Assembly: GCA_038501785.1 (NCBI GenBank)
Contig: JBAMJR010000051.1
Location: 7,517,501-7,581,500, forward strand
Source of the DNA: Myoxocephalus aenaeus
Taxonomy: Eukaryota > Chordata > Actinopteri > Perciformes > Cottidae
DNA length: 64,000 nt
Direction: 5' to 3'
How positions within the stretch are numbered: the stretch's first letter is position 1; each line of letters starts with the position of its first letter. The notes beneath the pieces were generated by a model. That model was not told the origin of the DNA and ran no database searches. It saw only the letters and a program-made list of their open reading frames with translations. This document shows positions 1-12,631 of this stretch, piece by piece. The translations under genes were made by a program, and so were the position numbers.

Positions 1-1416
1 CTGATAGATTTTAAATGATTTTAAGGGCAGAGGAGGATAATGAAGACCAGAATGCAAACGGGCCAGAGTGATGTTAAAAAGAGAGGAAAAACTTGCGGAG
101 ATCAAACAGACAGTCGATTGACTTTGATGTTTGTCTCTTTCATTCTGAGTCGCGGTGGTTTCAGACATTTTATTAGTCTTCCACCAAGACGCTTCATCTC
201 TTCCTGCCACCTATTTTTCACACGCAAATTGTAGGTTTTACTGGGACAAAATGGTGATGACTTTCTATACGTTTTGCCCAGTGCAAAACTCTCAGAAGAA
301 TGGATACAGCCTCCTTTTACCACAACTCATGTACATTTTGGTACATATTTCAATAACCTTCACATCCTCATATTGTGTTGTAGCCTTTTGAAAATGCTAA
401 CAACACAATTAGCATTTCTGTGCATAACGAGAAAAGGGAGTGACCCTAATGTGGTGTACTTTCAAAGCATCCTCATAGGGATGCTGCAGCCTTGTTGTTT
501 TCCTCTGAGCTCTGATTTTTAGGAACAAACCAACAGAGCCACACACACTGAGATGCCAGCATGAGAGGCCCAGCCGGCTTGGCAGGCAGGCTCAATTCCA
601 TCAGAGCGGTCGGCCTTTTATGAGATTACATGAAAGCGCGGGAAATAACGACAAGCGTTTGATCATCGGAGAGCAAGCTGATTTACTGCCAAACCCAACA
701 CTGTATAGCTTAGACCTGGCAGAGCATCACCTACGCCCGCCTGAGAGGAGGAAGAGTGAAACAACACACCTCTCTCCCTTTCCTGTGGTTCACCGTGATG
801 GCTTCAGGTAGAGGTCTGGTGCCAGGCCTCCTGATCCCGTTCAACCGCAACGCTATGCCTCTACTGGGTTGAACTAATGAGCTAATGCCGAGGAAATCTC
901 AAGCGTCTATCAGACAGCCAACCAAAGAAGGGAATTAACAGAATTCTTGTCAAACAAAATGGAAACGTCTGTTTTTCATTTCTGGGCATTATGTCATGGG
1001 ATCACGCTCCACTTTTGAAGTTGTTTCACCTGAGTGTGGTGGGTTTATTTACCACATGTTTGTGTGGATGAAATAGTTGATTGTGTTACTTGTGTTGGCA
1101 GTTGGATACTTGCAGCGGTTTGTAAAGAATCACCTGGCTAATGCTGCTTGAGAGCACTGACTTTTCACTAACAAACCAAAAGGAGTAAACATGAAGGTAA
1201 CAGGTAACTCGCTGATTGAACAGTTTGGCCGATTCACATCATGCGTTAGGACTCACGTTGGGGAAATGGAATTGCTTTGAGGTTTATGCTGCAATTAATT
1301 TCCTCTCTGAGCACTGGCTGACACATAACTATCAATGGCTGGGTCAATGTCAAGGCCACGAGGAAAAGCAACTAAACTGTGTTGTCATTCTGGGATGCTA
1401 GATTCTTCCATTTAGG

Positions 1417-1834
1417 ATGACACTTCATAATAACTACAAACTATTTAGCATTAGTAAAGCATGAGTAAACACTCAATCCATCATTTATAAAGCATTGTTT
1501 CAACATGAACACTCATTAGTAACTCATTAGTATGCAATTCATAAACACAGTTATACATGTTTTATTCTTGATTAATAAGCTTGACTATTATGCGTTTCAT
1601 GATTGGGTTTTCATATACTTTATAAATGATGGATTCCCCATTTGTAAATTAGGTAATATTGGTTACAAACCAATTATTAAGGACTTATAGATGATGCACT
1701 AATGGTTAACATAACACAACTTATAAACGTGTTTTAATACTGCAATTCATGATTAATTCCGGTAGTTACAGTTAGTTAAGTATTTTGCATGCTTTACTAA
1801 TGCTAAATAGTGTGTAGTTATTATAAAGTGTTAC
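1417..1834. mobile_element. MITE-like element with long terminal inverted repeats
   Basis: The left end (reading ACTTCATAATAACTACAAAC and onward to about 1463) is the near-perfect reverse complement of the right end (about 1788-1834). The terminal inverted repeats are therefore about 45 bp and the whole element about 418 bp. It has no coding capacity. No clear target-site duplication was found, so the exact boundaries and superfamily are uncertain. The interior is AT-rich. Confidence 0.7.
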
Positions 1835-4800
1835 GCATATTTGTTTCATAGTGAGTTACTTTAACGGTTGATATGCTATAAAAGCAACAGCTGTGAGTTG
1901 GTTGGATTATTTTAGATAACATTCTTAAATCTGACTGTGGATTGGTGCTTAACTCTGTAAAAAATGTGCCTAAAATCAACACACTAATCGGGGTTTTAAA
2001 TATTTCTGCTCTCGTGCTTGTCCAAAAGATAGGCCTTTGATGAGCAAATGCCTGACAGAGATGGAAACAGACGAGAAAAGACAGAGTCCCACTAGAAACC
2101 ACAGTAGTCAATGGTATGCTTTACAAGAGACAAAACATTGAACAAAAGAAAAAAATAGGATAAAGGAAGTATTTGCTTCAAAGGTCTTACTGTAAGTGTA
2201 ATTTCCAAAAGGGCTGGGTTGCCCCCATTCTGTAATTAAGTTCTTCACATTGGGTTTGTCTGGAATTAAAAGGACTATTGCCACTCTTCGACATGGATGT
2301 TTTTATATGTCTATGTTTGTCTGTGGTGAAGGATGAAAGGCAGATGCCTTCCCCTGTCTCCTGAAAAGTCTTTACACCAGTGGAAAGTAGACGAGGAAGA
2401 CACTCTGCAGTGTTTGAACTTGTGTCTCGTGCCTTCTTCGTCTTCATCCTGTCAACAGAGGTGGTTTTGTTTTTTATTGTGTGCCTGACACTATGATGCT
2501 TTTGTTTTCTGTCCATAAACTCTGCCCAGATGACTGTAGATGATCCCAACAGCAGGACACTGTCAGAAGTGTCTCCTCTGGATGAGAGAGGGGTTCGTTT
2601 ATCTCGTCGGACACTTACGGACCTTACAAAGTCCTATTTGATCCATTCCAGTTTCATTGATTTATTCTATAATCATCAGTGACTTTTTACACGGCTCTTC
2701 TACTGTCATTGACATTGGTGCAATGTCCTTTACTCTGGAGGAAACTGGACCAAAAATCTTTTTTTTGGTGTCCTAAAAAGTGAAAATCTGATGACAGTAG
2801 TTGAGACCAGTGGACTGTAAAGCATTATCTGTGGTTCCGTGGTTTCTTCCTCAAAGTAAAGCTCCGGGGCAGTTCTCAGAGTTCAATCACAACCTTTGCT
2901 CTGCTTCCAAGACTATACTCTCAAAACGACAATGATACACTTACATCAGATGTGTTTTGCTCAAATAAAATAAAAAACGAGAAAGAAAAATAATAATGAT
3001 ACAATAAGACGTGGCTGATTTTCCTGGAAGCTCTGATTCATGGGAGCAGATGAATTGAAGCTGCTTTGCTTTCTTAAGTTTTTTTTTTTTGGTGCGCCAG
3101 ACATTATGTCTTCCTGATGAAGGATAGCATTCTTCAAAGGAAATCAGCAATTTGAAATTACAGCAGAGGACACCCAGTTCTCTTTGAACCCATGAAATCT
3201 CTATGGATGACTTGTGGTCCTTTAATTAGCCAGGATTTAAAAAAAATTGGGTGGGGTCTGTCTATGTACCCACCACCTACCACAGGCACCTCCACCCAAC
3301 ACCCCAGACAAAGAAGCAAATGTATTTTCGATGCACAAACATAATCTTCTCATCTGACCCCAAAACATAAGCTTGAAGTCATCCCTGATTTTTTTCCCCT
3401 CTTGGAAAATATCTCCTCATTCACACAGATGAAAAACATCACCAACAATCCTCACCGGCATCCCAAAGGCTACTGACGGAGCCTCCCCCATCTTTCGCTT
3501 GACTTTTCTGTCAGTCAAAGCCCTGAGATGAACCACAAGCCTCAACCAGAGTCTGTGGTGGTGGTGTCTGTAAACTTCATGTGGTGCAGCCATTCACGTA
3601 TCCCTCCACCCCTCTCTGTCTCCGGACCCCATGGTCCGGGCGGCGCAGTGCAGCCATCACATGCTTGTCTAAGCTCTGCCAGCTTTGTTTATGGTTCTCC
3701 CTACCAGCTACGGCAGTCAAGAGGTCCGTCAGAGAGACACGAGCTAAATATAGATCGGGCCTGTCATTATCAGGATCATTTGAGAGTCAAGCTGTTCTCA
3801 TTATGCGATAAGCTAGCAACCCAAACAATGGCATACAGTACATTGTGTGAGCATGACCTAACTCTAGTTAAATATCTCTGGTGTGCTTTGAAATAAAAAA
3901 GTGCTGACTTTGTTCTTGAGATGTTTCCATCCGTCAACCAATGCAAGTCGATGCCATTCACAAGAAAGGGTCACAACTTTCAAAAGTGTTGTCCTTCTTC
4001 TTGCTGCTTCCCGTATTGGCTGAGCCATGGAGCCATGGAGCCTTGGTGAAAAACAGAGCATGTGGCCAGTCTCATGTTTCTCTCTACTCTCTGTGGGTGG
4101 TCCCATGGGGGGCTGTTTGATTATTCTGCTATAATCTTTTGATTACAATTCAATATAGCCCTCTTAAGAGAGCAAGAACCAATGGCATTTCCTTTTTTTT
4201 CTCTCCTGTGTGAACGTGAATGAACTGATTACATGAGCAGGCATCTTCTATCTGTCCTACCTTGAAGTCAAAGAAGAGTTTGGCATTTGATTAGTTAATT
4301 TACACGTTTTGGTTCCATGTCTTCAGTGGATCTATCACCAAATCGGTTGTATTTTATAATGCTTTTCAAATGTCTGGGAATAGAACTATGAAAATAAATG
4401 AGACAGCGTTTCCACGTACGCATACTTGGCAAGATTTAGTCTTTCAACCGTTCATTTTGTTTGACGTGTGCGTCTGAGAAGATTTTGGACATTCAAAGAA
4501 GAGGTGATTTACAAAAGAAACACGACACCGAAGCTTTGGAAATAGATTCGTGAAATACCATGATTTACGCAAGTGTTTGGTGTGGATGACGCAATTACTA
4601 TCTACCAAGGAAATTCATGAGGAAAATAAATTGGAGGGCTGCGTATGTATCATTCTTGGGAAGTGATTCAGCCAAGTCGCTGCATCCTAGATCAGTAGCC
4701 GAGAGGACTTTTACAACTTGGAGTGCCGCCCTTGGTATTACCTACATGACATATCTGAAAGTTTCCTGTCTGTTGGTCTCTACCGTCTATGTTTTTCCTG

Positions 4801-7800
4801 ATGTGTGGGGGTGAAAAGGTGCACCTGTCTGTGCAAAGTCTGCCAGGAATTTTGTTTTTCAACTGAGGACAAGGCTGCTATTCCTGGGGGATATCAGCAT
4901 GCAAGGGCGCAATTGAGAAAGTATCTGCATGCCCCCCCTCCCGCCCCTCCCCTCCGGTCTTCAAACCAGTTCCATTCTTTCCTCCACTCTCCTCACTGTC
5001 CCTTTTGCTTTCTGTGCCCATAAAGGGACAATGGATTAGCCTCCCCCATTTCCATGTGACCTCATCTGTGTTTGATTTTTCTGCCTACTTGTAATTGGCC
5101 ATGGGGTTAACATTGAATCCTTTGATCAGTCCTGCCAGGAATTGGACTTGTTTATCTTGTTTATCTGATGATGGCCCCTTAATGGGGGGCTTACATTTGG
5201 CAGGGCATGCCTTGATGTGGACCTTGATAGCTGCAGGACACAGAGAGAAGAGAGGACCAAGACCCTGTAATGGTCGGAGGTGAAGGAAAGACGATTACAG
5301 ATGTGGCTCCAGGGATTCTGAACCTTGTCTCTCCCTCTCTGCCTCTTTCCTCCAACACTTATCTGACCCCATACAGATGGCTCCTCGTCATCATCATCAT
5401 CCTCATCCTCATCAAAAAGCATGGATATCCATCTAGTGGGTCCTCTCTGTAGCTCTCTGAGATTGACATGTATTAATTCACACGCTGACGCCTTCTCTGT
5501 AAGTGCAGGAAATGGCATGTAATCAGCAAGATTCTAAAATGAGATGCTGCCCCGTTCCCCTCTTCATTGACTTGCTGACGGAGATGCAAGGAAACGGTGC
5601 GGGTAGACATGCAGGCCCCATCCCATCACTCGCCTGGCTCGACCTCATACCCCTAAAATGAAAGCTTTCCTCTCCTGCATCACAGCTGGACTCCAGGGAG
5701 CCTGCAACAGGCCTGTTTATTTGTGCAACAATGTAATCAGGGGGTCTGTCGTTACAAGACCTAGCCTTTGCACCTTCTCTCTCCCCACCAGGCCCATCCT
5801 TTCTTCTGTTCCCATCAGCTCCCCTCCCCTCATTTTACCGTCTCTCTTTCACCACCCTCAATCTTTTTCTTTGAGCCTCATCATTATCCAAATCCTTTCA
5901 CTGACCCTTGTTGACCTCAGGATGTGTTTGATGTTGTACTGGCAAGGAGGGGAGATGAAATAAAGTTGAAAGTGTATTGTTTAAAGGGGAGATTTCCATG
6001 ATTAGGGTTTTAGAAATAAACTGTCCATCTCTTTACCTAAGAGATCGAGCTCTGCGTGTTTCTATGTGTGCGTGTGAGTGTGTGTGACAGCAGGAGAGAG
6101 ACGTCTTGAGAAGTCCGTGTGTATTACAGCATGCCCATTGATGTTGGTCGACACATGCACACTCTCTCCTGTTCCAATCAAAGGGGGTAAAAAGTGTGTA
6201 GAGTGGTAACATGCTAATAATTTAGTCTGTTATGTTGTGGTTTAAATCATGACATTCCTGCAGTTAAAAGCCAAGCATAAGTAAACAAGCTCACACATGT
6301 GGCCACAATATTGCTGTTTTTCTGTCCAGAGAAGTTCTCTCTGTGGGAAAAGGGGGTGTTATCCATCCTTTTCATTCAGCGTTTCCCGCGGACACTTCTC
6401 CATTCTCCAATAGTTTATAGTTGTACATCTGACATAACTTGTGGATATAATAAGTTATGGTAAGTTAATGATAATCATACCACTTGATATAACGTTTACC
6501 GGTTGTGGAGAGTAAATTGAAGATTAAGAGTGAACTCTGAGACAGATTTAATCCTTCAAATTCCCTTCCCTCAAAACATTTTTATAACCTGTTGTGTTTT
6601 TCTACCCTGAATTAAAGTTCAGCTCATCCTGATCTCATCCTCACTCATAATGACTTCAAAGTTCCTTTGCGAATCTCTGAAGTCCCCGTTTGTCTCAAGA
6701 GGCAGACAGGCGGGTGAGTTTGGGCTGGTCCGCCTTCTGAACAACAGCATCTCCAGTCTGCATCACTCTACACAGAAGAAGCATCTTGTTTTTCAACTGG
6801 TGGTTTTCCTAAGCCACAATGTTTGATGTGGGCTTTCCGTAATCACACAACATGCTGTCTAAACATGAACTACATTCATCTTCGCTCTGCGACTTCTGGA
6901 CTCTTTCACCCCCCCCCCCCCCCGCCCTCCGTTCATCGCTGCTTTTGTTGAGTTATTGTGCGAGTATAGAGACAAGAGGAAGACAGTGGCCTTGATCTCA
7001 ATGAAGTGATTTTGATCTGGCCAATCCAGCAATTAGGCTACTGAGGGAAGAATGAACCTCTAATCCTGGATGGGACACATGTGTTCTTTGTAGTCCTAAT
7101 GTCTCTCTTCCTCCTCTGTCCACATCCCTATCTGATGGGACAAAGAGTAAGTATTAAACCAATGCCTCAGATGGAAGCCTACCATTTAGATGGAGATGCT
7201 GTGCTCTTTGAGGCTGAGGACTTTTAATTACAAGCTGTGGGCCCGATGTAGTTATGTTTCTTCCATTCTGCTGAATAGAGGGTTTACTCTGTGCTGGCTG
7301 GAGACCTGGTGCCAGGCTCTGGAGTCAGCGTGTCACTGGCGGATACTTTGTGGGTCCGAGACAAGGCATGCCGCCACGCCAAGCGTGACTCGACAGGAGT
7401 CCCACATGGGGGCAGAGATAAAAAAGGCTTTTATCTCCTCTTCCTCTTGTGGTTCTGACTGGCAGGGCAGTAGGTGGAGGCTAGAACTCAAATAACCAGA
7501 CCGGTTGTTAACATATCAGCCGTTGTTGAAGCTTCAAGGGCATCCAGTGAGATCAAAGCAAGGCATTCAGTCCAAAAGCATGACATTGTCTCGCACAACA
7601 ATCCATCAAGCGTGCAATTCAGCTGTCAGTGAATGAGGAAGTGGTCATGAACGTCAATGCAAAGCCTTTCACTGTCCCCTAATGGGCTTTGATGATCCAG
7701 CACAAAGAAAGTGTCATAATGGTCTTCATTTGTTTATTGTTGTCACTAAACCGAGAGTGACCCAACCCACACCTTTGTGTATTCAGTAAATGATGATGGA

Positions 7801-8999
7801 TGTCTTACAAATGACTGCTACTCCCCCCACACCTTTCTTTCTCTCCCTTCTCCCTGTTTCTTTGTTTCCTCCTGTACATAGCAGCTCTTTTTCCTTCCCT
7901 CTCTGGGGTGCTGTTGTGAATATCTCCCATCCCCTCTGGGACTTCTTTATTTTTCAGTTTTAATTTGTTTTTCGGGCACTCTGCATTTACACCAAGCAGC
8001 CCTTTGATGTTGTTGCCTGGGTGCTGGTGGACAAAAGAGCCTCCATCAGCTGGATTTAAGGATGAGGTGGTGGGGGGTCAGGAGGGGGGATGGCGGGATG
8101 AATAAAGAATCAAAGTAACTGGAATGGGTTTCGGAGGCGGAGGACTCCATGTGAGACTGTGAACCATGTACCCCTCTTAAAAATGGGCCAGGAGTTCACA
8201 GTTGTCATTGCGTTTCTTTTTTGGCTCTGTTCCCCTTTGTGCTCGTCTCCATATGTCTATTTGTGGTCATGCTTGTTAGTGCCGTTGTTGGCACTGTATG
8301 TTCTCAGTGTTTAAGCCAAGCTATGGGGCAAATAGGAACATATTTGTCAGTCAGGTGACGTGAACAACCACCATCTGCCGGTGCACCTAGTAAAAGTTTC
8401 TTCTGATCACCGGCACTGCCTGCCGTTCTTAGGGATCTGCAGCACTTTGCTCTGTGGCCCTGTGGTTATAACCTCTTCCACTCTGTGCTTTCTGCCCGCC
8501 TAGCCATGCACAGCGAGGGCTACTGATGCAACATGCAGCCCCTCACACCCCAACAGTGGGGGAGAGACAGTCTGTGCTCCCTCAGCCCATCAAATCCCCG
8601 CATGACCACTCTGGTCCACTGGAGGTGAATTCAGCCAACAGCCTTTGGTGGAGCCGACACAGCAGCCCTCTTTCACCGAGGGCCTCATTAAACCTGACAA
8701 CATCCCCTCAGCCCAGGCTTTATTGTTCAGCCAGCTTAATGCTAAATGGCAATTAAAGGCATCACCAAGGCGCAGGTATTAATGCCTTTGAGGAGCACAA
8801 AGAATTTGTAAGATAAAACACAACAACGAAACAGTAATTGAAAGTTTTCTTTACCGTTGGAAGGGAGATACACTTTGTGTAAGCTGTCACTCTGTGAACC
8901 TTTTATTCAGCGTTTGAACATGCAAAATAACATTGTGTCTGTCATCAATCTTTTTTACGTGAAAACAGTGAAGCAAGAGCATGGCGAAAGAGGTTTGTA

Positions 9000-9380
9000 G
9001 ATTTATCACCTGAATCTGCAGCTCCCCTTGATTTTATGGAGCTTTATATATTCACATATTTAGCTGTTTAGCTGTTTAACTGTTGTTTTTCTCTCACGGC
9101 TCTCATCTCATCGTATCAGCCACAGCGAGCAGCTGTTTTAAATGAAAAATCTCTAAAAACTCATTGTACACTTCATGCTCAACACCAAACATTAGGCAGA
9201 CACTGAGTAGCTTGAGCATTAAGCAGCTAAAGAGCTAAGAGATATGTGCGGTATACTCTCTGGAGTTAGAGAGCAAAAGCAGAGCTAAAAGAGTGAATAT
9301 ATAGACTTATATTTCACCTGCTAGCCAGAAACATGACTCCAAATAAATGATAATGCTGTTCCATAACTGCTGGATGTGTA
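9000..9380 (+). repeat. Dispersed repeat, copy 1 (relative at 53.4 kb)
   Basis: Starts near ATCACCTGAATCTGCAGCTC and contains tandem TTAGCTGTTTAGCTGTTTA-like words. It ends near CCATAACTGCTGGATGT. The same ordered landmarks recur in the same orientation at about 53440-53800, diverged by substitutions and small indels. It is non-coding. Confidence 0.65.
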
Positions 9381-12300
9381 AATAATATAAAGTTAGTAAA
9401 AGTAAAGGATTTGTCCATGTTGTGTTTACAACTTGCTTTGGTTATTTCTGTTTTAAAGTCTTGAGATTATCAAGGGATGTTCTCAGGAATCCTAGTAGAC
9501 TTGTTTGTGATCCCATAAACGCTTTAATTGAGAAATCCTCGAGAACAAAGAGCTTCCCCTGCTGGACCTCCACATGTATGTCTTGGACAGTTTTAGTTGT
9601 TTGCAAGGTGGAAAATTCAGGTAATGCAGTCGAACTGATCGGAGCAGTTTTGTTTGCCAGGTTGTTTTCCACTATAATTACCAGATCAAAGCATAACGTC
9701 TGAACGTCATCAGACTCTGTTTAGATCTCAAACCCGCCAGGCCCGCTCCTCTACGGGTTACTTGTGGACATACATCTTCACTTTCTATTTATTTGCTTGT
9801 GTGCAGTCATGAAACAAGCAGAGGGTAAGGGGCATGGGCTCCACATGCTAGAGGGGCTCTGCTATGTAAACCACCAGACCCGTGTTGGCAAATGGATCCA
9901 ATTGGGAATAGTCATAGCACAGATGAATGAAGACAGTATAAACAGTCTGTGAACCATCAATATGCACTTCATCGTGGTGGAAGGATGCAACTGTAACATC
10001 TGTCCCACCAGCTCCACTGTAGAGTGATTAGGCCATATTTACAGGCGGCACAGGAAACAGACCCACGACTTATCTTATACAGGTTTAACACAGCTGGTTC
10101 CAGAGGACAATAAGAGATTTCAAGGAAAGACAAGGCCCTGGCTGCCTGTAATGTGTTTGGTAGTCGCATAGTGTGCTGTCAAAGCGCACTCCTCTGTGAA
10201 TCCTGTCCAGCAGATTTTATCGGCAGTTTTTTTCAGAGAAAGTGCAGAAACTGAAGTGAGTTCTCGTCAGTCTCTTCAGTCTCTCAAGACTTCAAACAGA
10301 CATTGGAATAACAATAGGAAGTCTGCCAATCGAACATGTCTATGTTTGTCTATCTCTATCATTACCACATTTTGAGGTTTTTGCATTTCAAAAATCATGT
10401 CTGCAGCCATATACGATAGACTTAAGTAGTTTACTCAGCTGTGGATGAACAAGCTCTGCTTCCCCTCCCAGCGTCTTAGATGTAATGAAGAATCAAATTG
10501 CTCTGATCGCTGGTGTTTTTACATTGTTGCTGAGCATCTAACCTTCCCTTTCATATTGTGACAATATTTCTTCAACATAGAAAGATGAAGGAAGGAGATA
10601 TGGCCTCGGTCAGCAAATGCAAGGTTTCATAACCTCAAAAGCACAGAGCATGTTACGTTATGTCTTTTCTGTGCTTTCTCCACCTGGGTCAGCAGCTCCA
10701 CAGCCTGGGATACCCATTCATAAAATAGACCGTGTGTAAACTTTTCCCATGACCTCAGTGGGATGGAAATGTATCAGCTACTGAAACACCTCTATTTGAC
10801 ACAAAATTGGTATTTGATTCATTGGCTCCACTCTAGAGCGGTATTAACAGACAATACTTTGAATCTTGCTAATAATTGGAAAAAACTATATTATCTGAGA
10901 ATGTATTTGTACGTAGTATATATTCATTTTGATACATTCTAGTTTTGAGGGTTAAAATAATTGTTGGATGGGTGATTAAGAAAACATCCCTTTGTGATGT
11001 GCTTCTCTGAGGTTATGGTGACTAAATAATAGAATGGCTTAATAAAAAATAAATCAAAACATGAATCAATAATAACTAGCAGCCCTAGTGTTTTTGGACA
11101 AATGTGCGTTCCACAGATGATTGAGTAAAGGCATATCTTTCTATCAGTTTTTGCTCAGTGGGTCGTTTCTTTATACATTTCATATCATCACTCTGAACCA
11201 TGCCTCTGTTGGATGTTTTTTTTCTTTTGGAAAGGTCTTCATCCAAACCAGAAAATAGAAACCAGCAGCTCACTTTAGAGACCTTAATCGAAAGCACATT
11301 TCAGTAGAATTGTCCCTCCTGCCGCTGCCATGCATTTCAGTTCAGTTTTTATTCAGGTGCCAAACGGGAGGGACAGTGGATTATACGGTGTAGTTATGTG
11401 GTTTGGTCTATACAGGGATGAAATATACCTCGTACACTGAAATGCCACACTAAATTACTTGTTTTGTTCTTTGTAAATGTATATCTGCAGTTCTCCGGTC
11501 CGGCAGTCCTGACTCCCACGCAGCTCCACAGCTCAGTGATCCTGGTTTCGGTGCCAGGGGTGGCAGCTCCCTGGTGCTATTAGTTAGCAGGATCAGTGCT
11601 GGATGGGAGGAAATGGAAGAGGAGCCAGGGGACACCTGGCCTTTTCTCTTTGGGCGCTCAGACATGTCACGGCTTTGCCTCTTGACAGAATCAGGATGCA
11701 GGATATTGCCCTCCCACTGATGAAGCTCCTCAGCCAGTGTAGTGTATCAATGCAACAGCCAACTGCACCACTGCAGTAGGTGGTCACTCTGATGCTCTTA
11801 TATACGACATCAAATGAGTTTTCAGCCCAAATTAGGCACCTGCCCTGCTGAAATGTAGCGCCCTGAAAAGACTGATTTAGACCGTGCTGAGAAACATTGA
11901 GCTCGGTTGAAAACGTTGCTCTTTAGTTGGATAATATCACCATATTAAGGCTGACTGAAAACCTTTTCGATAGAGTCTGAGTCAAAGAAAAAAAAGAGCA
12001 ACGATGAAGAGAAAGGAGATTAACTGTTTAACCAACAGTGCTTTAGTCAGACACCAAAAAAGCCTCTGCACATTAAGTCAAAGGAATATCTCTCTTTTCT
12101 TTGCCTGCTACATCTCTCTCTCAGTCTCTGTCTCAGTGTGTTTCATCGCAGGGTGAGCGATCGAGTGGCTTAAGAAAATACCAGTGCTTTGTTTTATGTA
12201 CAGGAAAGTAAGAGCGCCAGCGGGCCCTTTGAAGCCCCTTCAAATTTATTGTTGTTTTTCTGGGAAAGGCGTTTTTTAAATTACAGCGCATTGTGAGTGG

Positions 12301-12631
12301 ATCTGCTCCTTTGCTGTTTTTGGAGAGGGTGTTGCATTTTATGTCTGGAAACAAGTATTGCACTCTCCTCTCCGTCGGATGAAGGTAGAACATTTAAGGG
12401 AGAGTTTGTGCCATGTACTGTGTCTTCAAAGGTCAGAGATCATCTTGTGTTGGCACCCTCTTCTTCTGTATTTGATTATTATAAATTCTCACAAAGAGCA
12501 AAAATCAAACCATGTGATTTGCAGATGTATTTCGGAGCCAACTGTCCCCTACAGCAGTAACCATACATCATCCAAGCTCCACTTGTGTGATGTGAAACTG
12601 CATTAACTCTGTCCCCTTCTTGCTCCTCCAG

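Larger units (their letters stand above)
1..12631 (+). other. Presumed ASPSCR1 intron, no exon recognised
   Basis: No exon could be supported here on either strand. The open frames are short and unlike any family I know. The next recognised feature downstream is an internal ASPSCR1 exon at 12632, so this stretch most likely lies in its large upstream intron(s); that is an inference. It contains a MITE-like element (1417-1834), a dispersed repeat (about 9000-9380), a C-run (about 6908-6922), pyrimidine tracts, and patches of balanced-composition, low-repeat sequence (for example 3690-3860 and 4110-4200) that could be conserved non-coding DNA. Confidence 0.5.

Noticed and set aside
8526..8756. 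76-codon plus-strand open frame
   Set aside because: No splice sites in frame, no recognisable motif, and composition typical of intron.
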